A stretch of 64,000 bases of DNA. Source: Dromiciops gliroides (lineage: Eukaryota > Chordata > Mammalia > Microbiotheria > Microbiotheriidae). The DNA is taken from NCBI RefSeq assembly GCF_019393635.1, contig NC_057861.1, positions 84,375,327-84,439,326 on the forward strand. The letters run 5' to 3'. Position numbers and translations under genes: made by a program. Within the stretch, counting starts at the first letter, position 1. Each line of letters opens with the position of its first letter. Below the pieces are notes generated by a model. That model saw only the letters and a list, made by a program, of their open reading frames with translations, was not told where the DNA came from and ran no database searches. Positions 21,700-33,703 of this stretch are shown here, piece by piece.

Positions 21700-23240
21700 T
21701 AACAACATAAACAAATCCCTAGTGAAGTGTCCAAATTATTTAAGATAAGTTTTCAGGCACTTTTGAATATATTAAAAGTACCCACTTGTTTACAAAGGAA
21801 TTAATATGCTAGATACGAATCATTTTTATCTATTTGTTAAGCCAATTACCCTAAGGACCTAATTTGCCATACTTTGTTACTCTAGTTCTAACTTCCGTGT
21901 GTGTTTGAAAGTAATAAAATGCTGAATATTTTAAGATTAAAAAATTTAAAGAGAGAATAGTTGTGGATGCAATCTGCTAAAGAAAACAAGAGTGGAGAGG
22001 ATCACACACACTTGTAGAGGGGATGTTCTCAATAAGGATAATGGTCATCTCTTTGTCAAAGACTTGAAGAAGGGAGGAAAGAGAAAGAGATGATGTCAAA
22101 GGCTTTTAAGAGGAAAAGAGGAGGAGAGGGAGCTCATATAAAATGGTTTCAATTTTCTGAATAATGAGGCACAGTCCTCAAATGACTGGGGCAGGGAGGA
22201 AGATGAAACAGGAAATTTGGGGAGGGGAGAGAGGGTTTAGAATAGCATTGTCAGGAGTGAGGTAGGGAGGAATAAAAGAGTGCCTTGCTACAGTGAGAGC
22301 CCATTTGAGTTCGGAAAACATGAATGTGTAATGTACCCAGTTAGCAGAATTGTGAGACTTCCTCTTGCTATGTTCAGCAGCTATTGGGTAGGAGAGGTAG
22401 AGATAAATGATGGGATTAATCCAGGGATGTCTTACATAGAGCAGAGGAAAGTATAGAATTGAAATGGTTAACTCTGGGATTGAGAACAGAGATGGAGGAA
22501 AGTGCAATCAGAGCAGGTATAATGGTTCTGAGAAAGTTCTGAGTTAGAGAGATTTGAGTTCTGAATGAGGTAGAAAACAGGTTTAAGAGAGGTGAGCCAT
22601 GGGGGAGAGGTAGAATGATAGGAGTCTATAGTAATAATGGGCAATGGCAGAGTTTCTCATTAGGAAAGTGGAATATTTATGGATGGATAATGATGAAATC
22701 TAGGGTATAACCATCCCTGTTCATGGCCGAGGTAGAATAAAGGAAGGTGATAACATTTAAGGAGGCTGAAGAATTAAGGGGGTAGGGATTTTGAAGGAAT
22801 TACTAAGTTCTTGAACTCTTTTAGGCCATAAACTCATTTATACCAGTCTAGTGAAGCCTATGGGCCCCTTCTCAAATAATATTTTAAAGGGAAAAAAATA
22901 CATAAAATTACAAGGGAAATCAAAGATTAGTGAAAATAAAGATGTAATCTTTTCCCATCCAAGGTCATGGACCCCCCACCCCCACCCCGCCCAAATCTAT
23001 TCTCAGGTAAAGGAATCTGACCTAAGAAGATAGTAAAGTCCCCTAGCTTAAGGGAAGAAATTGAGGAGTAGAGGAAGACAGCAAGCCAGCAACTCAGCTC
23101 CTTGAGGAAAGGGAGATAATGAGCTGGGGATTGAAATATCTCAGCTACCAACATTCAGAATAAGTGGGAAAATTTTGAGTGTATTTCATTAGAGTTGAGT
23201 AAAGAAGGTAAAGGGAGAGTCTCAAAATGATGATGGAAAG
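21700..23240. other. Purine-rich intergenic block, no gene seen
   Basis: The plus strand is strongly purine-rich (many GGAGAGG and AGGAAG runs) from about 22000 to 22800. It reads like a decayed ancient repeat. No exon was found. Confidence 0.4.
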
Positions 23241-23249
23241 CTGATAAAA

Positions 23250-23835
23250 TGTTCTTCCTAAAAGTAAGGTCTGACCATGCCACACATACACACACCCTTC
23301 ACTCAATAGGTTCTGCTTCCTATTACCTCCAGCATCAAATTGTTTTAAATGTTCCATTTGGCTTTTAAGGCCCTTTACAACATAGCCCTTTCCAATTTTT
23401 CCAGTCTTTAATCCCATACATGCATTCTACAATCCAATGATATTGCCCTTCTTGCTGTTCCTTCACATGCTACCTTGTTGCCTTGCACTGGCTTTTCCCC
23501 CATGCTTGGAATGCCTTACATCCACCTCTTAGTTTCCTTCAAGACACAGTTCAAATCCCACCTTCTGTGAAAGGCCTTTCCAGGAGGGCAGCTAGGTGGT
23601 GCTACAGTGGATAAAGCACCAGCCCTGGATTCAGGAGGACCTGAGTTCAAATCCATCCTCGGACACTTGACACTTCCTAGATGTGTGATCCTGGACAAGA
23701 AGTCACTTAACCCTCATTGCCTGGCAAAAAGCAAACAAACAAACAAAAAAAGAATACCCTTTCCAAGAGCTCCTTTATGCTAGTGCCTTTCCTCTGAGAT
23801 ATGTTCCAGTTTCTTATAGATACATAGATTGATCA
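23250..23835 (+). repeat. L2-like LINE 3' region split by a SINE
   Basis: L2 text (AAGGTCTGACCATGCCACAC, TTCCTTCAAGACACAGTTC, AAGGCCTTTCCAGG) continues after the SINE with CCCTTTCCAAGAGCTCC. The chain goes on past the TA repeat to GTGAACTCCTTGAAGGCAGG near 24000. Confidence 0.65.
23586..23757 (+). repeat. Young SINE
   Basis: The SINE starts GGGCAGCTAGGTGGTGCTAC and has a CAAACAAACAAAC-type A-rich tail. It inserted in the L2 copy between CTTTCCAGG and ATACCCTTTCC. Confidence 0.93.
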
Positions 23836-23874
23836 AGATATATATAGATATATCAAATATATGTGTATATATGT

Positions 23875-23877
23875 GTA

Positions 23878-23942
<65 letters not shown>
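23875..23942 (+). repeat. (TG)n(TA)n microsatellite
   Basis: About 28 bases of TG repeat are followed by about 40 bases of TA repeat, both perfect. Confidence 0.97.
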
Positions 23943-23944
<2 letters not shown>

Positions 23945-24035
23945 TACAGATGTAGGTATTTCTATGTTGCCCCCACCCCCACCAACATTAGACTGTGAAC
24001 TCCTTGAAGGCAGGAACTATGTTTATACTTTCAGA

Positions 24036-24174
24036 CATTTTTTTTTTCGGGGCAGTGGGGGTTAAGTGACTTGCCCAGAGTCACACAGCTAGTAAGTGTC
24101 TGAGGCCGGATTTGAACTCAGGTACTCCTGAATCCGGGGCCGGTGCTTTATCCACTGCGCCACCTAGCCACCCC
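24036..24174 (-). repeat. Young SINE
   Basis: A minus-strand copy with a T tract on its left has the TSD TATACTTTC on both sides (about 24023 and 24176). Confidence 0.95.
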
Positions 24175-24385
24175 CTATACTTTCTATGTAACTACAACAT
24201 TTTGGACATTGACTGGAATGTAGTAAGCACTTAAGAGATGCTTATTTACTTGACTTGACTGACAAGATGATTGGAGATGGCAGTTGATTAGAGAAGCTCT
24301 CAATCTCTGAGGGACACCCCAGGAGCAGCTAACCTGGGCTCCTTTAGAGATGGAGTGATAAAGGATGGTGGGCAGATACCCTCCT

Positions 24386-24401
24386 GGCTAGCAGAGGGTA
24401 C
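24386..24401 (+). promoter_or_regulatory. CTCF-like motif (weak)
   Basis: GGCTAGCAGAGGGTAC matches the CTCF core GRCCASYAGRKGGCRS at 14 of 16 positions. This is a motif match only. Confidence 0.2.
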
Positions 24402-25164
24402 TGGTGGGTAGCTAAGCTTGGGTCTGAGTTTGACCAAGGCCTGTTGGATGCAGGTGCACCTGTAGTTTTTCTAAAGTGGCTGGTGGAGGGTGGGAAGGAG
24501 TAGAGGTTTGTGGGCAGTGAGCTCTCCACCCCTAAAGAATGCTAGTCACAGAATCACAATCATAATATTTAATAAATGAAAGAGACTGTAGAAACTACTT
24601 ATTCCAACCCCTATACCAAATTCAACCCCTGTATAAGGCCTAACTCATCTTGAATTGACTTACCAGTTTACATGTTATATTCCCCTACTCTGAGTAGAAA
24701 GTAAACTTGAGGACAGGTATTATTCTGGAGGTTTTTTCTCTGTATCACCAAGACCTAGCATAGGAGCTCCAAAAAGGGCAAAACATGACCACTTCTGGCT
24801 AAAGGGCTAAATAGGAGTAAGACACGAACACGAGTTTAAGTAAAGGTTAAATGTGGTAGGGATAAAGGGGAGATGCCAACAAAGGGCTCTCAAAAAATAT
24901 GATGGTGAGATTCCCTTTAGCTGACAGTGATAAGGGATGGCTCCCATTCTCAAGTGTCACCTAAGGTGTGTCTGGAAGTGATTTCAAAGAGAAATAATGT
25001 GTGGCAGAAAAATTCTGTCATATCAAACTGAAATCATCTTCCCTCTGACTTCCACCTACCATTAATTCTGAAATCAAAAATCCCACCTAGACAAGGACTG
25101 TCCTGCTGGATTCTGAAGAAGGCAGAACTGACTTTATCTTGATTTTATCAGTTTTTGAGAGTAA

Positions 25165-25402
25165 ATGTGGTGTAATGGATAGGAAGTGAGCCTTGGAGCC
25201 AAGACCTGAGTTCAAGTCCTTTCCCCACATGCTGGCTGTATGATCCTAAGTAAACCACTAAATCGCTAAGACAATTGGAGGCACTTGGGGTTAGGTGACT
25301 TGCCCAGGGTCATATAGCTAGTAAGTGTCTGAGACCAGATTTGAACTCAGGTTCTCCTGACTCCAAGTCCAGTGCTCTCTCCAATGTTCCACCTAGCTAC
25401 CC
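25165..25402. repeat. Old plus-strand MIR scrap and minus-strand SINE
   Basis: About 25165-25270 is a plus-strand MIR-like copy (GAGCCAAGACCTGAGTTCAAG). About 25275-25402 is a diverged minus-strand SINE ending in CCACCTAGCTACCC. Confidence 0.75.
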
Positions 25403-26356
25403 TTTCTCTAGACTCTTAAGTTAACAGAAGTGCACACTTACTTGTAGAGGGAGATCCTTTATTGATCAGTTCCCGATGTTAATGAAATCAAAGATTCATT
25501 CAGTCCCAGTTCCTATATCTCTCCCAGAACCAGACTGAAAGACTAAGATAAGTAGAATAAGCAATTCATTTCTCAAAACCTCTTTCACTCCAGGATTTCT
25601 CCAAGGAGGCCCTACATTTCTGCCTATGGTGAGAGAGTGAGTGGTGTTTCTTTGTTTCTGGTGCATAGAAGCTGCCCAGTCCATCCAGCCTCCAGCCTCC
25701 ATCCCCCTAGCCTTTTGATCCTGCTGCTAATCCCTTTCTGAGCCTTTTGTCCCAGACTTTGCCTCCCTCCTATCTCTGGACTGAGACAACTTCAAACTGA
25801 TTCCTACCCAGGCTGGCTAGACTTCAGGGAGTAAATGGCCATGTCATTCAGAGAGTATTCATCTGCAGTTCTCTATGTCTGGACTGCAGCCTTCTGAGTT
25901 CAACATTTTATTAAATATTAAGGAAGCCAAACAGTGATGTGAGACATCAACTGAGATCCTTGCATGGGGAGGGGGAGGAGGAGCAGGGGGAGAAGCATCA
26001 GTTTTGTCTAGTCATTCCCAGTTCTTTCATAGGAAAACCATGATTGGCAATTACAAGGTGACCTCAAGGGCGTTTTGTGGTGTAATTGACTTTTTCTCAT
26101 TATGGCTACAAACAGGAGCCCATCAGTAGTGAAATACATGTACGCTGGTAGAATTTGTGAGTATAACTCAGTCTTCTATCACCCCAGGATCAACTCAGGC
26201 CCAGAGTTCAGTTGGCATCTCAAGGGAATAAGAAGTATTTTGCTTGGAATTCTTTCCTCAGTCAAGGATGGTTGATCATTAGACAGTGCTTTGAAGTCTC
26301 CCCTCCTCCCTTTTTCCTCCTATGCTAATCTTTTCTGTATCACCCAACTTCTCTTA

Positions 26357-26590
26357 GAGTTGAGGCAGCTAAGCTGCATAGTGGTTAGGGCTCTCGTCTG
26401 GAGTGAGGAAGACAAGTTAAAATCCGGCCTCAGACACTTGCCTAGCTCTGTGCCTCTAAAGGGCAGGTAACAACCTCAGTTTTCTCAATATGGATAATAA
26501 CAACACCTACTTCTCAGAATTAATGTGAGGATCAAATAAGGTGATATTTGTAAAGCACTTAGCCCAATGCTTAGCCCATAGCAGGGGTTT
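26357..26590 (+). repeat. CORE-SINE, nearly full length
   Basis: The head GAGGCAGCTAAGCTGCATAG is followed by a degenerate B-box, a CORE and the 3' GTGATATTTGTAAAGCACTT domain. Confidence 0.8.
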
Positions 26591-26607
26591 TAAAACACTT
26601 GTCTCTG

Positions 26608-26766
26608 GAGCAGCTAGGTGGTGCAGTGGATAAAGCACCATCCCTGGATTCAGGAGCACCTGAATTCAAATCCAGCCTCAGACACATGACACTTACTAGC
26701 TGTGTGACCCTGGGCAAGTCACTTAACCCCAATTGCCCGACCAAAAACCAAACAGACAAACAAAAA
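26608..26766 (+). repeat. Young SINE
   Basis: The SINE starts GAGCAGCTAGGTGGTGCAG and ends in a CAAACAGACAAACA-type tail. Its TSD ACACTTGTCTC / ACACTTGTTTC is shared with the L1 just downstream. Confidence 0.93.
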
Positions 26767-26776
26767 CACTTGTTTC

Positions 26777-27961
26777 AAATGGATGATTTTGATTACATTA
26801 AAAAGGTTTTGTACAAACAGAAGCAATGTATCCAAAATTAGAAGGGAGGCAGAAAGCTGGGAAACAATTTTTAGAGCCAGTATTTCTAATAAAGGCCTAA
26901 TTTCTAAAATATATCAGGAACTAAATCAAATTTATAAGAATCCAAGTCATTCCCCAATTGAGAAATCGTCAAAGGATATGAACAAGCAGTTTTCAGATGA
27001 AAAAATCAAAGCTATATATTGCCATAAGAAAAAATGCTCTAAATCACTATTGATTAGAGAAATGTAAATTAAAACAACCCTGAGGCACTACCTGACACAT
27101 ATCAGGTTGACTAATATGACAAAAAAGGAAAATAATAAATGTTGGAGAAGCTGTGGAAAAATTGGAACACTAATTCATTGTTGGTGGAGCTGTGAACTGT
27201 TCCAACCATTCTGGAAAGTAATTTGGAACTATGCCCAAAGGGCTATAAAGCTGTGCATACCCAGCAATACCACTATTAGCTCTTTTCCACCAGGAGATCA
27301 TAAAAAAAGGGAAAAGGACTCACATATGTAAAAATATTTATAGCTGCTCTTTTTGTGATGGCAAGGAATTGGAAATGGAGGGGATGCCTATCAATTGGGG
27401 AATGGCTGAACAAGTTGTGGTATATGAATGTAATGGAATACTATTGTGCTGTAAGAAACGATGAGCAGGCAGATTTCAGAGAAACCTGGAAGGACTTACA
27501 TGAACTGATGCTGAGTGAGATGAGCAGAACCAGGGGAACATTGTACACCATATCAACAACATTGTGTGTTGATCAACTGTGATAGACTTGACTCTCTTCT
27601 CAGCAATACAATGGTACAAGATAGTTCCAAAGGACTCATGATGGAAAATGCTCTCCAAATCCAGAAAAAAAAAAAGAACTGTGGCATCTAGATGCAGATT
27701 GAACCATATTATTTCTATTTTTTTTTCTTTTTTGAAGTTTTTCCCTTTTGCTCTGATTCTTCTTTCACAGAATGACTAATGCAGAAATGTTTAATGTGAT
27801 TGTACATATATAACCTATATCAGATTGCTTGTTGTCTTGGGGAGGGTGGAGGGAGGGGAGGGAGGGAGAAAAATTTGAAACTGGAAACCTTATAAAAACA
27901 AATGTGGAAAACTATATCTACATGTAACTGGAAAATAATAAAATACTTTAATGATTAAAAA
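26777..27961 (+). pseudogene. 5'-truncated L1: ORF2 C-terminus and 3' UTR
   Basis: This is a relatively well-preserved ORF2 C-terminal region. Recognisable pieces are LISKIYQELNQIYKNPS, KDMNKQFSDEKIKAIYCH, NKCWRSCGKIGTLIHCWW and, in a shifted frame, a GMPINWGMAEQ-like segment. The usual 3' UTR (TGCAGAAATGTTTAATGTGA) and an AAAATAATAAAA-type end follow. Several frameshifts and stops make it non-functional. The target site ACTTGTTTC recurs at about 27964. Confidence 0.85.
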
Positions 27962-30318
27962 ATACTTGTTTCTCTTCTTCCTTCCTTGTTTCTGAACCTC
28001 TGCAAACTATTCTCAAAGAATGCCCCCCCAAAAAAAAAGGAAAGAAAAAGGAAAAACATCATTGAGATTCAACAGCAATAATAGTTATTATAAACAAAAG
28101 CTGACATTTATGTTCATGGGATCATTTAGAAGCACACCATTAAGTCAAACTCCCTCATTTTATAGATAAAAGGACTGAGGCACATAGAGGTTAAGTAATT
28201 TTTGCATATAGTTGCACATCTGGTAAGTGTCTGAGTTATAAGCCTAGAGATGAGTTTGCTACAATTCCTCATCAAGATTTTGAAGGTCTTATTGCAGGCA
28301 TTGAATCTGAGGCAGGATCTAAACCTAGGAGTTGAACCTTGGAGTCTCCTGACTCCAAGTTCAGTCATTTATTAAGTGTCTATGGTGTACAGAATACTGT
28401 CCAAGGTAGTGAGTGAGATCCAAATTTTGGATAAGACAAAATGCTTCCCCCTTACACTATCATGGAGGGTGTGACTTGTATATTACATTGTATAGTCATA
28501 TACTACATTACATGATTACTGTATTTACACAATTGTGCATTGAAATGGGATAAACTGAGTGTCCAGCAAGGTCCTGAAGATCATTACCAGCAGAAGGATG
28601 TCAAGGAAGGCTTCCTGGAGGAAGCAGCATTTGAGTTGAACTTTAAAGAATGAGTAAGAATTCAATAAGTGAAGAGGGGGAGGGAGGGCATTCCCAAATG
28701 TTATATGATGCTCTGTAAGCTTTATTCATAGGCAGAAAAATCACTATTATTATTCCCATTTTGCAGATGAGTAATCTGAGACTGACAAACTATGAGACTT
28801 GACCAAGATCATACAGGCTTGAAGAACTATTTAATAGTGCAATGGAATGCCTTGTGAAGGAGAGGTGAAGTGCCCAACTGGAGGTGCTCAGGTGAAGGTT
28901 ATATGTGGCTAATTGTCAGGGATGTTCTAGAGAAGATTACTTCCCCCTTATTAGCTGAGCTGGAGGATACAAAATAACATGGGGCTTTGGGAAGTATGCT
29001 AAACATGGAGTAATGGGATCTGAGTTCAAATCCCAACTCTGTCCCTTACCACCAACGAGACTGTGAATGAGTCACTTGGTATTTATAGGTTTCTGTTTCC
29101 TTATCTATAGAATTAAGAGACTGAACTACATGGCCTCAGAGCTAACTTCCAACTCTAGATCTGTGATGCTCTGATCTTAAGGGTCCCTTCTTGCCCTGAG
29201 ATGCTATGAACCCGAAGCATTGTCACAGAACCAAAGATTAGCAGAGCTGAGAGGGGCCTTCAACTCTAATAGGAATCAAAAGGCCTGACTCACAAACTAG
29301 CTGTGTGACTCTGGGCAAATCATTTCCGCTCTCACTTTCTAAAAATGACAAATTCGGACTTAAATGATCTCTATGGTACCTTCCAGCTTTAATAGCCTAA
29401 TGTTCTCTCAGCCTGGATTCCCATATCCCAGGCTGCTGGCCTTCAGAGCTACTTGAATGATGTGTTCTCAGTTTCCTGATTTCCCTGGCTGCCTCTAGCC
29501 CATTCCCAATCAGCGTTCAGGCATTTGGTTTCCTATCACTTCCATCCTAAGTTCCCAAGAGGCTGCGGGTTCATTATTCATTCATTAATTAAACAAACAT
29601 TTGTTTAAATGGGAAGCAGTTGGTTTGGTTGAAAAGATGTGAAATCAGAAGACCTGGGTTCAATCCCGGGCTTTCTATTTACTACCTCTGTGACCTTGGG
29701 CAAGGTATTTCTCTCTGGGCCTCAGTTTCTTCATCAGTAAAATAAAAGGATTGTAATAGCAGACTTCAAAGATCCTTTTCCAGCTCCTGTAATCTCTTAG
29801 TATTCTCTTCTGCAGCCTAACCATTCCAAGTACTTCCAACCATTCTTCATACTGGAAGACCCCACCACCAGCAACAGCCCCTTCCGAATTAACCCTTCCT
29901 AAGAAATGGAAATCAGGTGTGCAAAGTGTCTGACTTCAGAATCAACGTCTACAATTAGACCGTCAAAATCTTGATAAGGAATTTTAGCAAACTCGTCTCT
30001 AGGCCTATAAAGCACAGAATTAAGTTGCTAAATCAGGCTGCATTGATGACATCAAAGAAATAATGATATAGGTTCTTTAAAAAAAATTAACTTTTGGAGA
30101 TAGTCTGAAAAATCTTTGTCTTAGGAAGAGACCTAGTCCACTCATGCTACAAGCTGTCTCTGCTTTGGATAAATTCCTCTTCTTGCCTGATATCCATTAC
30201 CTCTTACCTGGACCATTCCCCCTCCCCCAAGTCTGGAATCTTCCTTGCTAGAAAATTCTATCTTCCATGCAAGTTCATTTATTGGTATGTCCCTGCCTAT
30301 GACCTCAGAGACAGGAAG

Positions 30319-30365
30319 CCAATCAGATAGTCCCAAGTGAGAGTTCCCAGCCTTCTCCTATAAAA
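30319..30365 (+). promoter_or_regulatory. CCAAT + TATA promoter-like cluster
   Basis: GCCAATCAG (CCAAT at 30319-30323) is followed 36 bases later by CTATAAAAC (TATAAAA at 30359-30365). This spacing is plausible for a core promoter with a start near 30390. No SINE or L1 text overlaps it. It could equally be part of an undetected LTR. Confidence 0.3.
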
Positions 30366-30420
30366 CACCTGGACTCAGCTTCCCCATTTCAGTGTGACCA
30401 TATTGTGTGGGACTGCCTAG

Positions 30421-30585
30421 ATGTCCCCACAGAAGAACTGGAGGAGCACCCAGGAAGAGAGACCCTTGAATAACCTGGGTGATGTATTCTTGGCACCACT
30501 TCCCTTCTTCCCTTCCCACTCATTCTTGTGTCTGAAGTTCACTGCCTTGCTTGGGGGAGAAGGGGAGAGTAAAAATACACCCTGA
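30421..30585 (+). CDS. Short ORF downstream of the TATA/CCAAT cluster (speculative)
   Basis: A 54-codon ORF begins at the first ATG after the predicted start site (MSPQKNWRSTQEERPLNNLG...) and ends in TGA. The codons give a hydrophilic N-terminal half and a Phe/Pro/Leu-rich second half. There is no recognised domain and no AATAAA close by. The sequence CTGGGTGATG at about 30473-30482 could alternatively supply a weak splice donor. It may be chance: only the position behind a promoter-like cluster makes it worth recording. Confidence 0.15.
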   Translation: MSPQKNWRSTQEERPLNNLGDVFLAPLPFFPSHSFLCLKFTALLGGEGESKNTP

Positions 30586-31218
30586 GCAAGGTCATTATCA
30601 CCTCTGGTATCAAGTGGTCAGTTTGCTTCCTTCAGACTCCCCAAAGCAGTCCCCTGCTGACTGAGACACACTGGAAAAAAATGGAAATGATTACAAAGAA
30701 CATCATATAGAGTTGTAAGGGACCTCAGAAGTCAACTTAGAGACGATGTAATAATTCAACTATTTCATTTTTAAAATAAGGAAACTGAGGTTCAGAGAGT
30801 TCATGAATACCCAAATTCACATAGCAAGTAACTAGCAGAGGCAAGATTTACCCATTTCTTTGGTGTCAAATCAAGCCACTCCATCTACTGCATGATAGTG
30901 CTCACCTCTCCAGATGGGGAAACTGAGGTCACATCAGTAGTAAGTGGCAGGGATGGTTTTGAATTCAAATCTCACAACCCGGAATCCAGAGCCCTTTCCC
31001 ATTGTAACCTGATAAGTTCCTGTCATTTGGAACTTTATGCTTTAGAAAGATAAAATAAAACAAGACGGTTAAAGTTCACTGTCTGCATCCAGCACTCCAG
31101 ATATTCCGATGTAGCAATGCTGGATGTTGCAGCCTGTCACTGTGGTATCAAATAGCTGAGCCTGCTCTAGGGCTGACTTTGCCAGGGTCTGTGCCCATCT
31201 AGGGTTATTCCTGTGTTT

Positions 31219-31238
31219 CTGCTGCCCTCTGCTGGCTG
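31219..31238 (-). promoter_or_regulatory. CTCF-like motif
   Basis: The minus strand reads CAGCCAGCAGAGGGCAGCAG. It agrees with the extended CTCF consensus YGRCCASYAGRKGGCRSYR at all but one position. It sits in non-repetitive DNA (31060-31270). Binding is not shown by sequence alone. Confidence 0.45.
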
Positions 31239-31429
31239 ACTTTAAAATTTCCTCTTCCAAAGGGAGATTTTTGACCTCAGTAGGATTTATGAATCATTCA
31301 TTTTAACTTGGCTCTTTTTGAGCACCATCTAAGCAGGTACCTAGTAGCCCTGTGCTAGCTATGTTGAAGAAGGAGAGGATGAGGAGGAAGAAAAAGGCAT
31401 AGCTCTTGCTTCAGCTATGGGAGTTCATG

Positions 31430-31640
31430 CAATTCAGCCAGCAGATTTTTGATGTAGCAGCTTAATGTCATAAATAAAGTGCGCAAAAAGACCCCAGTTT
31501 GAATCCAAGCTCACAGATGAATCTGTGTGACCATGGGCAAATAATTTAACCTCTATGTACCTCAGTTTCCTCACACACAAAATTGAGGTTTAGATCCAAA
31601 ATGTCTAAGGTCCCTTTCATTTCTAAATCTCTGATCTGTG
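31430..31640 (+). repeat. Old CORE-SINE/MIR fragment
   Basis: A plus-strand copy has CCAGTTTGAATCCAAGCTC, GTGTGACCATGGGCAAAT and CTCAGTTTCCTCA. The flanking stretch to 32080 shows no gene. Confidence 0.65.
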
Positions 31641-32087
31641 AAACTACCATGTAAATACTGGGGGAGGATATGATTTTAGATAAGGTGAGCCCTCTGCCCA
31701 CATGAAGAGCTCCCAGTTAATTTGGACACTGGCAATAAAGGGTAATGAACAGAGTTCTGCATTTTGCACACTTTCCAGGCCTCTGGTCAATTTCTAGCCA
31801 TGGACTAGCTCTTTGTGACATTGGATACCACAATACCTTTATAGTATCCACCCCAGAATCCAGGTTATTCTTGACATAAGTTATCAAGAAAGAATTCTTG
31901 CAGGAGGTGATATTTGAATTAGACTTCGAAGTATTGGGTCTGAGGAGTTCAACTTCACAGGACAAGCCCAAGCAAAGGCATCATCATCACCATTGTCATA
32001 TAGGATGGTGGGCCTTGCATTTTCAGTGAAAGCAGTCCAGTTTGCCTAGAGAATGTGGAGGGGCAGGAGCACTGCCCCATGTGATTT

Positions 32088-32228
32088 TTTTTGTGGGGAC
32101 AATGAAGGTTGAGTGACTTGCCCAGGGTCACACAGCTAGTAAGTGTCAAATGTCTGAGGCTGGATTTGAACTCAGGTCCTCCTGAATCCAGGGCTGGTGC
32201 TTTATCTACTGCACCACCTAGCTGCCCC
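32088..32228 (-). repeat. Young SINE
   Basis: A minus-strand copy ends CACCTAGCTGCCCC on its right. The TSD CCCCATGTGATT occurs at about 32074 and 32232. Confidence 0.95.
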
Positions 32229-32487
32229 TTACCCCATGTGATTGGAATGGGAAAGGTGGGGGCACCTTGCATGGCTGGAGCTGAGTGTGATTTAGTGAAA
32301 TTGAATTTGCAAAGTCAAAGTCTCAGGGTTCAAAATACAGCTCAATTACCATACTCCCTTTGGAAACAGATGCTTCCTCCTTCTCTGAGGCTTAGTTTCT
32401 CATTAGTATCTTCATATCTACCTTTGAATCCCCAGAATTCTTTGTTCTTCAAGGCTCAGATGCCTTCTCTCATTTAACCATCCCCCA

Positions 32488-32727
32488 GCACTGTTTTTCA
32501 GTCATTTCAGTCATGTCCAACTCTTTGGGGTTTTCTGGGCAAAGATACTGGAATAATTTACCATGTCCTTTCCCAGCTCATTTTGCAGATGAGGAAACTG
32601 AGACAAACAGGGTTAAGTGACTTGCCCAGGGTCACCCAGTTAGTAAGTGTCTGAGGCCAAATTTGAACTCAGGTCTTCCTGACTTTAGGTCCAGAATTCT
32701 ATCCACTGTGCCATCCAGCTACCTTGC
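32488..32727 (-). repeat. RTE-tailed SINE
   Basis: The left end TTTTTCAGTCATTTCAGTCATG is the complement of the RTE-like 3' end. It is followed by the ACTGGAATAATTTACCATG centre, the CORE and a tRNA-like head ending CCATCCAGCTACC. Confidence 0.85.
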
Positions 32728-32992
32728 AGGCATTATTACTCTTAGGCAAAAACAAAAAGAAAAGTCCCTGATGTCTTCAAAGAGCTTCCATTCTACTGGG
32801 AAAAGATAAATATGTATATCCTTATAAGTGAATACAAGTAATTCAAAAATTTGGTGGAGGGAGAGCACTAATAACTAGGGGGTTCTTAACCTGGAACCTG
32901 TGGATAGACTTCAGAGGCTCTGTGAACTTGGATGGACATAAAAATTACAGCTTTCCTTTCACTAACCTCTAAATGAATTGTTTGTTTGTTTG

Positions 32993-33137
32993 TTTGTTTT
33001 TGCAGGGCAATGAGGGTTAAGTGACTTGCCCAGAGTCACACACCTAGTAAGTGTCAAGTGTCTGAGGCCACATTTGAACTCAGGTCCTCCTGAATCCAGG
33101 GCCGGTGCTTTATCCACTGTGTCACCTAGCTGCCTCT
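32993..33137 (-). repeat. Young SINE
   Basis: A minus-strand copy has a GTTTGTTTGTTT tail complement on the left. The imperfect TSD is CTCTAAATGAA / CTCTAAACGAA. Confidence 0.93.
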
Positions 33138-33419
33138 CTAAACGAAATTTTGCATTTCCTTCCATTATGAATATAGGTAACAGACATTAGTCTGAGAAGG
33201 GGCTTGTGGGTTTTGCCAGGGGGGGGGTGGGGTGGGGGGTGGACTGCCTGAGTTGGGGAGGGGTTCCAGAAAGGTTAAGAACCTTTATAGGAGACCAGGA
33301 AGAGGTCTATTGTCGGATAGTGCGCATCTACGCCCATGATTTAGAGGAAGCTGAGGAATGTTACACGGATGACTCCCTGTACAAAGGCTGAATATCATAC
33401 ATATAGAAGAGTTTCGAGA

Positions 33420-33545
33420 TGAGCTGACACATGGAGTGTATAAAGGGAAATCATGTACAATCAATTAGTTTGGAAAGACAGGTTAGATCTAGATTGTGAC
33501 TGGCTTTAAATGCCAGACAAAAAGAATATGATCCTTTAGAAAAAA
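33420..33545 (+). repeat. Fragment of the ancient repeat also seen at 15860 and 37770
   Basis: Diverged text such as TAGATTGTGACTGGCTTTAAA and a following ATATGATCCTTTAG aligns with the family described at 15860-18360. Confidence 0.4.
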
Positions 33546-33703
33546 AGAGGGAGCTAAAGAAGCCTCTAGAGTGAGCTTCAAGTCTCTGCTAATTTTACAG
33601 ATAAAAATTTGTCATCTGTGTGGGGAAAAAAGAGATTGAAGAGAAGAAAGAAAGGAGTCTGGAAGACTAGTGCAGAAGGTCCGGATGAGAGCCAAATATG
33701 AGA

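Larger units (their letters stand above)
28090..31010. repeat. Intergenic block rich in old MIR/CORE-SINEs
   Basis: Copies are visible at about 28100-28370 (minus), 28700-28840 (minus), 28985-29170 (plus), 29280-29400 (plus), 29610-29800 (plus), 30740-30880 (minus) and 30905-31010 (minus). Between them (29800-30700) lies unique-looking DNA with the promoter-like cluster described separately. Confidence 0.6.

Noticed and set aside
31069..31260. 63-codon minus-strand frame in non-repeat DNA
   Set aside because: No splice sites, signal or domain; only the CTCF-like motif in it seemed worth recording.
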